64,000 nt of DNA from Pseudoxanthomonas composti. GTDB lineage: Bacteria > Pseudomonadota > Gammaproteobacteria > Xanthomonadales > Xanthomonadaceae. Below, piece after piece: positions 54,400 to 63,388 of the stretch (its first letter is position 1; every line of letters starts with the position of its first letter). The translations under genes were made by a program, and so were the position numbers. The stretch covers positions 62,001 to 126,000 of the forward strand of contig NZ_SAWZ01000004.1 of the NCBI RefSeq assembly GCF_004122095.1, given 5' to 3'. Below the pieces are notes generated by a model. That model saw only the letters and a list, made by a program, of their open reading frames with translations. It was not told the origin of the DNA and did not search any database.

Positions 54400-55773
54400 A
54401 TGAGCCACACCGAACCGGCCGAACCGCAAGCCGAGGGCGCCACGCCCGTGGCCACGCGCCGCATCAGCTTCGAACGCCTGCGCGAGCGCACCGACGAGCT
54501 GGAGCTGCTGATCTCCGGCCTGCTGGCCTTCGCCCTGCTGACGCTGCCGCCGCGCCTGTTCGAGGCCTGGGTCGGCAGCGAGCTGCACGCCGAAGGCGCG
54601 ACCTGGTATGTGCTGCAGTTCGCCTTCAACATCGGCGTGGGCCTGTCCTATGCGCTGGGGTTCGCGTTCGTCGTGCACCTGGCCATCCGCGGTTACTGGG
54701 TGGGGCTGGTCGGCCTGAAGTCGCACTTTCCCGAAGGCATCCGCTGGGCGCGCATGCCGGCCATGGGCGAAGCGTCGCAACGCTTCTATCGCAGCGCGAT
54801 CGGCGAGCTGGGCGATGTGATCGACCGCGCCGATCGCACCGCCTCGGTGCTGTTCGCCGGGACCATCCTCGTCGCGCTGACCCTGGGATGGATGGGCACG
54901 GTGGGCCTGCTGTTGCTGATCCCGGCCACGCTGGCCGGCCTGTTGTTCGAGGACAGCGAGCGCGCCACCTTCATCGCCTTCGCCGTGCCCTACGTGGGCC
55001 TGCTGATCGTCGCCATGGCGGTGTTCGTGCTGGACAAGCTGATCGGCCGGCGCCTGCAGCAGGCACAACCGGTGAACACGCTGGAGCGTCACCTGCATCG
55101 CCTGCTGCGGGTGCTCTCGGCGGTCACCCTGCAACGCCTGGGCGCGCCAGTACAGTTCGCCCTGCAGAGCAACCTGGGCCACCGCGGCTTCAGCGCGGTG
55201 TACTTCATCGTGATCTTCATCGCCCTGGTGATCGGCGGGGCGCAGATCGTGTCTTCGGCCAGCTTCTCTGTGCTCAGCCGCTACCGGGTGATGACCAGCG
55301 AGGCCGTGGACCAGGGCCTGCTGAGCGCGCACTACGAGAGCATGCGCGGCCCTGACGATGCCATGCTGCGCTATCCCATGATCCCGTCCGAACGCATCTC
55401 CGATGCGCAGCTGCGGCTGTTCATCCCGCATCGCCCGCGCCTGGACAACACCCTGGTCTCCCAGCGCTGCCCCGCACTGCCCAAGGGCCGCAACGCGGCC
55501 GAGGGCGCCACGGCTGCCATGCAGGCCGTGTCCTGCCTGTCGTCGATGTGGGCCGTGACCCTGGATGGCAAGCGCGTGGACCTGGGCGGCTTCGTCCCGG
55601 CCGAGCGCCGCGACCTGGGCATGCGCGGGCTGCTGGGCTACATCGACCTGCAAGGCTTGCCGTCAGGGCGGCACGACCTGCAGCTGCAGTGGAACGTCGG
55701 CGGTGGCGAGCACGGCGTGCGCCGCGAGCGCGATTACCGCATCCCGTTCTGGTACCTGCCCGAAGCCAAGTAA
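54400..55773 (+). CDS. Multi-pass membrane protein of unknown function
   Basis: 457 residues, not recognised. About six hydrophobic helices lie in the first 300 residues: ELLISGLLAFALLTLPPRLF, FNIGVGLSYALGFAFVVHLA, TILVALTLGWMGTVGLLLLI, FAVPYVGLLIVAMAVFVLDKL and VYFIVIFIALVIGGAQIV. The C-terminal 150 residues are soluble, with several Cys-containing loops and an Ig-like ending (GRHDLQLQWNVGGGEHGV). The start follows no strong ribosome-binding site. It converges on the RluA-type gene with a 7-nt gap. The function is unknown. Confidence 0.7.
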   Translation: MSHTEPAEPQAEGATPVATRRISFERLRERTDELELLISGLLAFALLTLPPRLFEAWVGSELHAEGATWYVLQFAFNIGVGLSYALGFAFVVHLAIRGYWVGLVGLKSHFPEGIRWARMPAMGEASQRFYRSAIGELGDVIDRADRTASVLFAGTILVALTLGWMGTVGLLLLIPATLAGLLFEDSERATFIAFAVPYVGLLIVAMAVFVLDKLIGRRLQQAQPVNTLERHLHRLLRVLSAVTLQRLGAPVQFALQSNLGHRGFSAVYFIVIFIALVIGGAQIVSSASFSVLSRYRVMTSEAVDQGLLSAHYESMRGPDDAMLRYPMIPSERISDAQLRLFIPHRPRLDNTLVSQRCPALPKGRNAAEGATAAMQAVSCLSSMWAVTLDGKRVDLGGFVPAERRDLGMRGLLGYIDLQGLPSGRHDLQLQWNVGGGEHGVRRERDYRIPFWYLPEAK

Positions 55774-55780
55774 GCGCGCC

Positions 55781-56698
55781 TCACGGCAGCGTGTGCGCCG
55801 TCCATGGCCCTGACGGGGCCTCGGCGCCAAGCGCGAACCGCCGCGGCTCGCCGCTGACCGGGTCGTCGAAGGCCAGCGCGTGGGCGAGCAGCTGCAACGG
55901 GCGCGCTGGATCATCCGGCCCTGCTTCCCGTAGCTGTGGATAGAAGCGATCGTGCAGGATCGGCGCGCCCAGCGCCGCCATATGCACGCGCAACTGATGC
56001 TTGCGCCCGGTGACAGGCTCTAACCGATAAACCCAATGCGTGTAACCACGCGCGAGCACCTCGATCACCGTCTCGCTGTTGGGCGTGCCGTCCACTTCCT
56101 GCATGCGGAAGAAGGGCACGCCCGTCTCCAGCCGGCTGCGGTGGACGTGAGGAAACGCCAGCTGCGGCAGTGGCGGCGCCACGGCCAGGTAATGCTTGCG
56201 AATGCGGCGCTCGCGGAACAGATCGTGGTAGCGCGCCCGGCTACTCGCATTTGCCGAGAACAAGACCAGCCCGGCCGTGTCGCGATCGATGCGATGCAAC
56301 GGCACCAGGTCCGGGTTGCCCAGTCGCTGCACCAGCCGCGTCAACAGTGTCTCGCGCACGTAGGCGCCAGTGGGCGCCACCGGCAGGAAGTGCGGCTTGT
56401 ACGCCACCACCAGATGCGCATCGGCATGCAGCACCACTTCGGCGAACGGCACCACCGGCTCGTCCGCCACCTCGCGGAAGTACTGCACCTCCATGCCCAC
56501 GCGATACGGCGCGCCCAGCTCCAGCGCCTGACCGTGTGCGTCGAGCACAAGCCCCCGCGCGAAGCGGGCCTGCCATGTCGCCGCCGCCACCTGCGGGAAG
56601 CGCGCACACAGCGCCTGGAGCACAGTCGCCCACTGCCCCGGTGGCAGCTGCAGGCGGCTGGCTGGGATGCCGTCGCGGGTGGGGCGTGGGAAGGGCAT
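55781..56698 (-). CDS. RluA family RNA pseudouridine synthase
   Basis: 305 residues. Catalytic Asp138 is in HRIDRDTAGLVLF; the neighbouring VVAYKPHFLPVAPTG (about 97-111) and GRKHQLRVHMAALGAPI are the other RluA-family motifs. A leading 80-residue region resembles the S4-like N-terminal extension but is divergent. It isomerises uridine in rRNA or tRNA; which site is not visible. It is convergent with the membrane protein at 54400. Confidence 0.88.
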   Translation of the reverse strand: MPFPRPTRDGIPASRLQLPPGQWATVLQALCARFPQVAAATWQARFARGLVLDAHGQALELGAPYRVGMEVQYFREVADEPVVPFAEVVLHADAHLVVAYKPHFLPVAPTGAYVRETLLTRLVQRLGNPDLVPLHRIDRDTAGLVLFSANASSRARYHDLFRERRIRKHYLAVAPPLPQLAFPHVHRSRLETGVPFFRMQEVDGTPNSETVIEVLARGYTHWVYRLEPVTGRKHQLRVHMAALGAPILHDRFYPQLREAGPDDPARPLQLLAHALAFDDPVSGEPRRFALGAEAPSGPWTAHTLP

Positions 56699-56872
56699 TG
56701 GTGTCGCACGCGACTGAAGTGGGCGACGATCCTACTGCCTGCGGCGCGCTGGCTGTCGTCACGCCGCTGTGGTACCACATGCACTGCCTGCGCGAGCGGC
56801 AGGCGGAGTGAGCGTCCTCCATTTCCGGAGCAAGGAAGGACGGCGACAGGGAAGCAATTTAGGCGCATCGCA

Positions 56873-57061
56873 ATGACACTTGCCTTGTCCTTGACCGCAT
56901 GTGCAGGAGGAAAGATGCACGCCGATTACATCAAGGACGCCGCTGGCCCCATCCAGCTGTCACGCCCGGCCGATGGCCAGCTGAAACTGCAGTACTCCAT
57001 GCCCCGGAGAGCAAAGGCGCAGGATCTGCCCATACACACGCGGGTGCAGGCGCTTGGTTGA
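56873..57061 (+). CDS. Possible small lipoprotein, short orphan reading frame
   Basis: 62 residues: MTLALSLTACAGGKMHADY then a charged tail. LTAC could be a lipobox. There is no basic n-region, and the C-terminus (PRRAKAQDLPIHTRVQALG) is not domain-like. It lies 33 bp before the gene at 57095 and could be a remnant of a longer gene. Low confidence; it may be non-coding. Confidence 0.3.
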   Translation: MTLALSLTACAGGKMHADYIKDAAGPIQLSRPADGQLKLQYSMPRRAKAQDLPIHTRVQALG

Positions 57062-57094
57062 TCGACACCCGCCCAACATCCGCAAGGCACCCTG

Positions 57095-57697
57095 ATGACG
57101 ACACAATCCCGCCCGATACTCGCAGCGCTGGTCCTTGCCGCCATCGCCATGGCGAGCGGACCACGTTCGCTGGCACAGACCGGCGCCGCGCCCTCCCAGC
57201 CAACGCCCCTGATGACGGCCGGACAAGCGCTCGGTCGGCTGCTCGAGCTGATCCGGACCACGCCCAGCGTCGCAGGGATCACGCCGGAGCGGCTGGAAGC
57301 GGTCATGGGCGCCAAGATTCTGCAGGCAGCCGATGGATCGGCACGATACGGCTTCAGTGAGCGGGTCACCCCGAGTTGGAGCTACGGCCTCGGGATCGAC
57401 AAGGCATCCAATGCGCAACCCACGTTCCATTTCAACTTCAGCCCGAACCCGCCGGACGCCTCGCCTGCCATGACGGAGATCTGCCAGCTGGACGTGGCCG
57501 CGTTCTCATCACGGCTGGAGTCGATGGGCTTTTCCAAGACGCCGCATCGCGCCGAGCATGGGCGTCTACTGATGTACGTCTTCGACCGGGTGCGGGCGGG
57601 CGCCTTGGAGATGCGCATCGAGGTTTATCCCCGAGGGGAAGCCAACGAACCGAACAAGGCCGGTCACGAATGCATAGAGATGATCAGGATGTCCTGA
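57095..57697 (+). CDS. Exported protein of unknown function
   Basis: 200 residues. Signal peptide about 1-28 (PILAALVLAAIAMASGPRSLAQ). The mature part has QALGRLLELIRTTPSVAGITPERLEAVMGAKI, then GFSERVTPSWSYGLGIDKASNAQPTFHFNF and two Cys (ICQLD and ECIEM). The start context is fair. No family recognised; its mixed alpha/beta pattern suggests a small periplasmic domain. It reads alone. Confidence 0.6.
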   Translation: MTTQSRPILAALVLAAIAMASGPRSLAQTGAAPSQPTPLMTAGQALGRLLELIRTTPSVAGITPERLEAVMGAKILQAADGSARYGFSERVTPSWSYGLGIDKASNAQPTFHFNFSPNPPDASPAMTEICQLDVAAFSSRLESMGFSKTPHRAEHGRLLMYVFDRVRAGALEMRIEVYPRGEANEPNKAGHECIEMIRMS

Positions 57698-57831
57698 GGT
57701 CGGTCAGCACAGATTTGCCAGACGCGGGTGCGCAATGGCTACCGACCTCAGCAGATCCGGACAGCGATGTGGCGTCCGCGCTCACCCACTGTCGCTAAAC
57801 CCTGCCACCGATGGCGAAGGTCTAGTCGCGC

Positions 57832-58506
57832 TCATGCACCAGCGTGCCGCATGCGGCTCTGGTCCAGGTGTGCCATTGCCCACATACCCAAGCCAAGCAC
57901 CAGCAACGGCAACGCCCAGCTACCCCACAGCATCCAAGCGATAAGCCCTGGCGAAGGCGCGATGCCCTGGCCCACCGCGGTGGCCAGCCCCAGGCGGAAC
58001 ATCGCCGGGGCCAGGGTGACCACGTAGGCGCGCAGCATCCAGCGGCGGTGCGCCTGCACATCGCGGCGCAGAATCTTCACCAGGCCCACGCCCGCGGTGA
58101 CCAGCCAGGCCAGCATGGTGGCGCTGAAGGCAACGCGGATGCTCATCGGTGCCGGCGAGGTGGCGATCAGCCCAGCGGCGCCGAACACCGCCACCAACAT
58201 CGCGGCGAAGTACGCCCGCCCGCACCAGCGGTGCACGCCCAAGGCACGCGGCCAGCGCTGGGTGATCAATTGCACCAGCCCCAGCACCACGCCCAGTGAG
58301 CCGCCGGCCAGGTGGCACCACAGCCAGCCGCGTCGCGCGAGGAACATCGCGTAGGCCGGCGAAGCCAGCGAGGAGTACTTCAGATAGGCCGCATGCAGGA
58401 AGTCGCCGCCCAAGACGGCCAGGGCGAGCCAAAGGACCAGGCCCGCCGCAGCGAGCACTGGCGCGAAGTGCTTTCCCTTCCCATCGGTCCGCAACGGCAC
58501 AGCCAT
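57832..58506 (-). CDS. DUF2306-like membrane protein
   Basis: 224 residues with about six hydrophobic helices. HLAGGSLGVVLGLVQLITQRWPRALGVHRWCGRAYF and ATMLAWLVTAGVGLVKILRRDVQAHRRWMLRAYVVTLAPAMFRL are the signature segments of the DUF2306 family. The conserved His residues (H in LGVHRW, H in AHRRW) suggest a heme- or metal-linked role, but no function is established. I chose MAVPLRTDGKG as start. It stands alone. Confidence 0.8.
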   Translation of the reverse strand: MAVPLRTDGKGKHFAPVLAAAGLVLWLALAVLGGDFLHAAYLKYSSLASPAYAMFLARRGWLWCHLAGGSLGVVLGLVQLITQRWPRALGVHRWCGRAYFAAMLVAVFGAAGLIATSPAPMSIRVAFSATMLAWLVTAGVGLVKILRRDVQAHRRWMLRAYVVTLAPAMFRLGLATAVGQGIAPSPGLIAWMLWGSWALPLLVLGLGMWAMAHLDQSRMRHAGA

Positions 58507-58628
58507 CGTCCCATTCCTTCGGCCCGGCACACCGGGCAGCGCTGCGGCGCACGCTAGCACGCAGGTCGGAGCGCAGGCAGCGGCTTCTGTCCTCGCTGCT
58601 ACCCAATCGGACCTGCCCTCGCCCGCCC

Positions 58629-58928
58629 TCAGCTCTCGCTTGGCGTACCAGGCGAACGCAAGCGCTGCGCGTAGATCGCATCGACCAGGCCGCGCACCTC
58701 CCGCGCCGAGTCGAAGATGCTTTCGCCCAGCGTGGACAGGCTGGCGTCGTCCAGCTGCGCGCCGCTGCACACCGCCACCATGTCGCTGTGGGCGCTGATC
58801 GTGCGTAGAAGCCGATCCAGCTGGTCGATTTGGTCCAACGTGGCGCCGAAGGCGTAAGCCACTTGTCCCCGCTTCCGGCCCTCCGTAACACGTAGAGGCG
58901 GCCTCCTCCTCTCTCTTCGAGCTGTCAT
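58629..58928 (-). CDS. Small orphan protein, unknown function
   Basis: 99 residues. The start MTARRERRRPPLRVTEGRKRG follows GAGGA at 8 nt; an upstream ATG at 58964 does not. A basic N-terminus and a helical middle (TLDQIDQLDRLLRTISAHSDMVAV, then SLSTLGESIFDSAREVRGLVDAIYAQ) are visible. It is divergent from the XRE regulator at 59040 and is probably controlled by it. No family recognised. Confidence 0.55.
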   Translation of the reverse strand: MTARRERRRPPLRVTEGRKRGQVAYAFGATLDQIDQLDRLLRTISAHSDMVAVCSGAQLDDASLSTLGESIFDSAREVRGLVDAIYAQRLRSPGTPSES

Positions 58929-59039
58929 CGCGTACGTCCTCGCCAGTGCGGGCGACTTGGCCATCGATCAAACTTATCTGTTTTTCGGATATTTGAAAAG
59001 GGGATATAGCGTCTTGGCACCCGCGATCTTTCGAGTGCC

Positions 59040-59285
59040 ATGTCCACTAAGTCGATCCATAAAGCGGAGTACGCGATCCTGTTGCGGCATCTGCGCGATC
59101 TACGCTTGGCCGCTGGGTTGACGCAAGTAGGCTTAAGCACCGCATTGGGCCGGCCACAGTCGTATGTGAGCGACATCGAACGGGGCGAGCGACGGATGGA
59201 TCTCCTGCAACTCCGTGACTTCTGCGCTGCCTGCGGTTCCAGCCTCTCGAAGTTCGTCTCGAAATTCGAGAAGGACATAGCCTAG
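59040..59285 (+). CDS. XRE-family helix-turn-helix regulator
   Basis: 81 residues, a single HTH_3/XRE domain: ILLRHLRDLRLAAGLTQVGLSTALGRPQSYVSDIERGERRMDLLQLRDFC in outline, with the recognition helix around RPQSYVSDIE. It has no sensor domain. It is divergent from the small gene at 58629-58928. Two GGATAT direct repeats (58987-58992 and 59002-59007) are in the shared promoter. It marks the left side of a lower-GC patch. Confidence 0.85.
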   Translation: MSTKSIHKAEYAILLRHLRDLRLAAGLTQVGLSTALGRPQSYVSDIERGERRMDLLQLRDFCAACGSSLSKFVSKFEKDIA

Positions 59286-59679
59286 CTGAAGGCCGGTCGG
59301 CGAGAACGCCGCGCCTGGCGTTCACCCGGAGAGCGCTGCTCACTGCTGACAAGCCCTCAGCAGGCCGCTAAGGTGCGCGCAAGGGCCGGGGGGATTCTTG
59401 CATCGCTACGCAAGTAGAAAGTCATCGAGGCGGTTGCAGCTAAGCCGTGGCCGGTCGGGGTCGATGCCTGGCTGACCAGTTTTTTCTTCGGCGGCCTTTC
59501 ATGCCCAATTTCGATGTCGACTCACCTAGGAGATGTTCCAAAGAAGTCGGCAACCTCGGTTCCGCTTAGGCGGTTAGAGACATAAAGTTGCGGCGATCGG
59601 CCCTCTGGGTGAATGAGCCTTACAAATCATCCAAACCAAAGCCGCTCAACAGTTTTTCTTAATGCAGGTGTTCTGCGAC
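59286..59679. other. Intergenic gap at the edge of the lower-GC patch
   Basis: 394 bp. GAACGCC-GCGCCT-GGCGTTC (59304-59323) is a hairpin just after the XRE gene, a possible terminator without a U-tract. Base composition turns AT-richer to the right. No supported gene. Confidence 0.4.
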
Positions 59680-60141
59680 ATGAGCAGTGAACCAACTGCC
59701 AAAGTACTTTTTCGGCTTCCTAGCGAAGAGGGCCGTTCGATTGTAGAGACGCTCTGGGCGGTGCCTCTCGGGAATGATCTGTATCAGCTCGATAATTCAC
59801 CGTTCTACGCCTACGGCGTCTCATGGCAAGACGTGGTTACCGCACCGTTTGACCTTGAAGAGCAGATGCCCACGTTCCAGTCTGTGGCAAAGCGCTCGGG
59901 CAATCGCACCGTTAGGGTCGTGTTCGATCTTCCCTTGGCTCCAGGTAATGCATCAGAGGAGACTTTGCACGGACTCGCTGAAATCGGCTGTAGCTTCGAG
60001 CGTGCGAATTCAGGGTATGTCTCTGTCAACATCCCACCGGGCGTAGAGCTCGAACACGTCCGGTCGTACCTCATCTCGCGTGCTGCGTACTGGGAGCACG
60101 CCGATCCAACCTTTGATTCATTGTTTCCAAATGAGGCTTAG
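59680..60141 (+). CDS. DUF4265 domain protein
   Basis: 153 residues. I chose the ATG at 59680 (MSSEPTAKVLFRLPSEEG) because AGGTG precedes it; an in-frame ATG at 59662 is the alternative. The body (VETLWAVPLGNDLYQLDNSPFYAYGVSWQDVV, GCSFERANSGYVSVNIP, AYWEHADPTFDSLF) matches DUF4265, a family of unknown function often near other small orphan genes. Its codon use is more AT-rich than the rest of the window. Confidence 0.75.
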   Translation: MSSEPTAKVLFRLPSEEGRSIVETLWAVPLGNDLYQLDNSPFYAYGVSWQDVVTAPFDLEEQMPTFQSVAKRSGNRTVRVVFDLPLAPGNASEETLHGLAEIGCSFERANSGYVSVNIPPGVELEHVRSYLISRAAYWEHADPTFDSLFPNEA

Positions 60142-60197
60142 CAAATAATTTAGGTGGTGCCGCTTTGCGGCACGGATTAGCTTGGAACTAGACACGC

Positions 60198-60620
60198 ATG
60201 ACTTACATCGCAGTTATTTCGCTAGTTTTCGCGACTCTTAGCTTGATTGTGGCTCTACGAGCGGCAGTGCTCAGTTACAAGCTCCATGCTGAGGCGATTC
60301 GCAGGGATGTCGCTAACTTCGTGGAGGACAATTTAGCCCGTATAGATCGGGCAAATTTTCTTCTTGCGCATGTCAACGCATCGGGCCTTGACGCTCAAGA
60401 GCGAAGTTCCCTTGAGCTTCCATCTTTGAGTGAGATGGAAGCGTCTCTACAGGATTTCTCAGTCATGCATGGAAATCGATCAAATAGCGAGATGATCGGC
60501 ATGAGAGAGACTGACTACGAATTCCTGCATTCGATTCGCGCTCCATTGTTGTTGATCGAGCGGCGTCTCGACGCATTTTCGACCATGGTTGGGCAAAGCA
60601 ATGCATCTGGCACCGCCTGA
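60198..60620 (+). CDS. Small membrane-anchored orphan protein
   Basis: 140 residues. One N-terminal helix (MTYIAVISLVFATLSLIVALRAAVLSYKL) and a soluble, helical rest (AEAIRRDVANFVEDNLARIDRANFLL, EMEASLQDFSVMHGNRSNS, DYEFLHSIRAPLLLIERRLDAFSTMV). No family recognised. It lies 56 bp after the DUF4265 gene in the same direction and shares its lower GC, so they probably form an operon. Confidence 0.6.
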   Translation: MTYIAVISLVFATLSLIVALRAAVLSYKLHAEAIRRDVANFVEDNLARIDRANFLLAHVNASGLDAQERSSLELPSLSEMEASLQDFSVMHGNRSNSEMIGMRETDYEFLHSIRAPLLLIERRLDAFSTMVGQSNASGTA

Positions 60621-60787
60621 CACGTCATTCAAGCCGGCAGCGGCTTGCGGATCAACCGGAAAGAGGGGTCAAGTACCGCTTCATAGAAGCAGAAGGCATG
60701 GCCTTTGTGCGACGCGCCCGCTCTTTGCCAGAGCCTCACTCCGACCCCGATTTGATCCTCCTGAGTCACGTTTGAATAGAGCATCAG

Positions 60788-61411
60788 ATGCCAGCGATAT
60801 CCGTTCTACTCGAGGATGAACACCTCGCCACGGTCAACACGAGGGACTACGACGTTGTCCTCGTGAGCATTCATGGAGCCACCACCGACGACGAGTTCGC
60901 TACGCTCGACATGTCGGGCGGCACGTACCCGGAAAGCGGCGAGTCAACGCATCTCAACTGGATCGACAGCCTTGAGCTGCAGCCTGGTCAAAGGATCGAG
61001 GTCCGTCTCCAGGAGGAGGGTGATACCTCTCCCCAAGGAAAGACATTTGAAGAACTCTTTCCTGGGGAACCACTCGTCGAGAAGCCAGTGGACTTCGGGG
61101 CCACCGAAGCAATCTTCTCAGAGCTTCGTGGCAAGCCCCCACGTCGCGCGCAGTACACGTTTCGACTTCTTGTTTCCAGCGGAACCGCGTTTGCGGGCAA
61201 GACTTCGCTCACTGATCACGCCTTCGGCTTCAGCCTCGTATGGAACTCGTACCACCCCCAACGGACGAGCTGCTCGCTCTACACCTGCACCATCGATGAG
61301 CTGGTAAGCCGTGCGCCGCTGAGACACTTCGTCAGGGAATACATTCAGGCGCCGAGCTGCGTTTCTCTTGAAGTCGATGTCGAGCCAGTCGCTCAGGTGG
61401 GCCAACTCTGA
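60788..61411 (+). CDS. Orphan protein of unknown function
   Basis: 207 residues. No signal peptide or membrane helix. EEGDTSPQGKTFEELFPGEPLVEKPVDFG and ARFAGKTSLTDHAFGFSLVWNSY-like segments suggest a soluble beta-rich protein. Codon use is intermediate between the patch and the host. It ends 19 nt before the convergent LysR stop. No family recognised; possibly the cargo of the same acquired segment as the DUF4265 gene. Confidence 0.55.
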   Translation: MPAISVLLEDEHLATVNTRDYDVVLVSIHGATTDDEFATLDMSGGTYPESGESTHLNWIDSLELQPGQRIEVRLQEEGDTSPQGKTFEELFPGEPLVEKPVDFGATEAIFSELRGKPPRRAQYTFRLLVSSGTAFAGKTSLTDHAFGFSLVWNSYHPQRTSCSLYTCTIDELVSRAPLRHFVREYIQAPSCVSLEVDVEPVAQVGQL

Positions 61412-61430
61412 TCGTCAGGCAGAACTGGAC

Positions 61431-62339
61431 TCACTGCCGCCACGGCGGACTCGCAAACATCTCGACGAAATAGTTCGCCACCGCCTCCACCTTCGCCGGT
61501 CGGTTCTGCTTGGTGGGGGTGACGAAGTACAGGCCGCCGTCCGATTGCTTCCACTGCGGCAGCAGCGCCACCAGGCGCCCGTCGCGCAGGTATTGGGCGG
61601 CCATGAACTCCGGCAGCGCCGCCACGGCGTGGCCGGCCAACAGCACGGGCAGCAGTGCTTCGGAGTTGGTGACGCGCAGGCGTCCCAGCGGGTTGAGGGT
61701 CGCCTGTTTGCGGCCGTTGCTGAAGCGCCAGGTGTCGCCGCCGGCGCGCAGGGCGAACGCCAGGCAGTGCGCCGGGTCCAGATCGCGGGGGTGGCTGGGG
61801 TTGCCGTAGCGGGCGACGTAGCTGGGCGCGGCCACGGTGTAGCGCGCGACCGGGCACAGGCGCCGCGCAGCGAGGGCAGAATCGGGCAGCGCGGCGATCC
61901 GCAACGCGGCGTCGAAGCCGTCGCCGACCACATCGACCTTGGCATCGGACAGGTGCAGGTCCAGGGACAGTTGCGGGTAGCGCTCCAGCAGCCCGGGCAG
62001 CAGCGGGGCGATCCAGTGCACGCCGAAGGTCATCGGCACGGCCAGGCGCACGGTGCCGCGCGGGGAGGCCGATTGGTCGCGGGCAATGGCCTCGGCTTCT
62101 TCGGCATCCCGATACAGCTGGCTGGCCCGCCCCAGCAGGTCCTGGCCGAAGGCCGTCAGCGCCAGGCGCCGCGAGGTGCGGTTGAACACGCGCGCGCCCA
62201 GGCGCGTCTCCAGCCTGGCGATGCCGCGCGATACGGTGGGGACCGACAGATCCAGCTCCCTGGCCGCGGCCGCGAACGAGCGGGATTCGGCCACCTTGGC
62301 GAACAGCGCCAATCCCTCGAAGTCCGGAAGCTTGGACAT
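61431..62339 (-). CDS. LysR family transcriptional regulator
   Basis: 302 residues. The winged HTH is FEGLALFAKVAESRSFAAAARELDLSVPTVSRGIARLE in outline with RVFNRTSRRLALTAFG at its end. The effector domain has GTVRLAVPMTFGVHWIAPLL and ALLPVLLAGHAVAALPEFMA. It is divergent from the SDR gene at 62436, with an inverted repeat between, the usual pattern for a regulator of that gene. Confidence 0.9.
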   Translation of the reverse strand: MSKLPDFEGLALFAKVAESRSFAAAARELDLSVPTVSRGIARLETRLGARVFNRTSRRLALTAFGQDLLGRASQLYRDAEEAEAIARDQSASPRGTVRLAVPMTFGVHWIAPLLPGLLERYPQLSLDLHLSDAKVDVVGDGFDAALRIAALPDSALAARRLCPVARYTVAAPSYVARYGNPSHPRDLDPAHCLAFALRAGGDTWRFSNGRKQATLNPLGRLRVTNSEALLPVLLAGHAVAALPEFMAAQYLRDGRLVALLPQWKQSDGGLYFVTPTKQNRPAKVEAVANYFVEMFASPPWRQ

Positions 62340-62345
62340 GACATT

Positions 62346-62384
62346 CCTGAAACGATGTCTTTCAGGCGATTCTATTTTTTCAGG
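62346..62384. promoter_or_regulatory. LysR-type dyad in the SDR/LysR gap
   Basis: CCTGAAA (62346-62352) and TTTCAGG (62360-62366) form a perfect 7-bp dyad with a 7-nt spacer, and TTTCAGG recurs at 62378-62384. It lies in the 96-bp gap between the divergent LysR and SDR genes. Confidence 0.6.
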
Positions 62385-62435
62385 CCAGGCGCGTCGATAC
62401 GTTGATGGTCACCATCACTTGTCGAGGTTTTACCC

Positions 62436-63194
62436 ATGTCGCTCAAGCTCAACAACAAGATCGCGCTGGTCACCGGTGGAAGCACCGGCATCGGCCTGGA
62501 AACCGCTCGCCAGTTCGCCCTGGAGGGCGCCACGGTGTACATCACCGGCCGCCGCAGGGAGCAGCTGGACGCGGCCGTGGCCGCGATTGGCCGGAATGCG
62601 AAGGGCCTGCAGGTGGACTCGGCCAGGGTCGCCGAACTGGAACACCTGGCCGACACGATCAAGGCCGAGCACGGCCGGCTGGACGTGCTGTTCGTCAATG
62701 CCGGCGGCGGCAGTTTGGTGCCACTGGGGGAGATCACCGAGGCGCACTTCGATGACACCTTCGACCGCAACGTCAAGGGCACCTTGTTCACGGTGCAGGC
62801 CATGTTGCCCATCCTGGCCGAGGGGGCTTCGGTGATCCTCACCGGCTCGACCGCGGCTTCCACAGGCACCCCGGCCTTCAGCGTCTATGGCGCGTCCAAG
62901 GCCGCGGTGCGTGCCTTCGTGCGCAACTGGATCCTGGAGGTCGACAAGGCGCGCAAGCTGCGTTTCAACATCCTGGCGCCTGGCCCGACCCGCACGCCCG
63001 GGCTGGTGGAACTGGCCGGGCCGGATGCGGCCCAACAGCAGGGCCTGCTGGCGTCCATGGCCGATCAGGTGCCGCTGGGTCGCGTCGCTGAGCCGGTCGA
63101 GGTCGCGCGCGTCGCGGTGTTCCTGGCCTCCGACGATGCCAGCTTCGTCAACGGCACCGAGCTGTTCGTCGATGGTGGCCAGGCGCAGGTGTAA
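62436..63194 (+). CDS. SDR family oxidoreductase
   Basis: 252 residues. Cofactor motif TGGSTGIG (about 14-21), NAGGG (VLFVNAGGGSL), catalytic Ser in ILTGSTAAS, and YGASKAAV (Tyr and Lys). The C-terminal DDASFVNGTELFVDGGQAQV is the standard classical SDR ending. The substrate is unknown. It is the likely target of the divergent LysR regulator. Confidence 0.9.
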   Translation: MSLKLNNKIALVTGGSTGIGLETARQFALEGATVYITGRRREQLDAAVAAIGRNAKGLQVDSARVAELEHLADTIKAEHGRLDVLFVNAGGGSLVPLGEITEAHFDDTFDRNVKGTLFTVQAMLPILAEGASVILTGSTAASTGTPAFSVYGASKAAVRAFVRNWILEVDKARKLRFNILAPGPTRTPGLVELAGPDAAQQQGLLASMADQVPLGRVAEPVEVARVAVFLASDDASFVNGTELFVDGGQAQV

Positions 63195-63388
63195 TCGCCG
63201 GTGTCCTGGGCGATGGGGGCGGCGTCGCTCGGCACGAAGCACAGGAGGCCGGTGCGCGGGCTTCCAAGGAGAGGGTCGAAGTGCCCGCCCTCCAGCGGGG
63301 CTTCATCACAGGCGCGTTTGGAACGCTGCCCCTGGTCGGCCGCTTGTTAAGATGACGCGCTGCTGCCACGCATCGGCAAAGGGGAATC

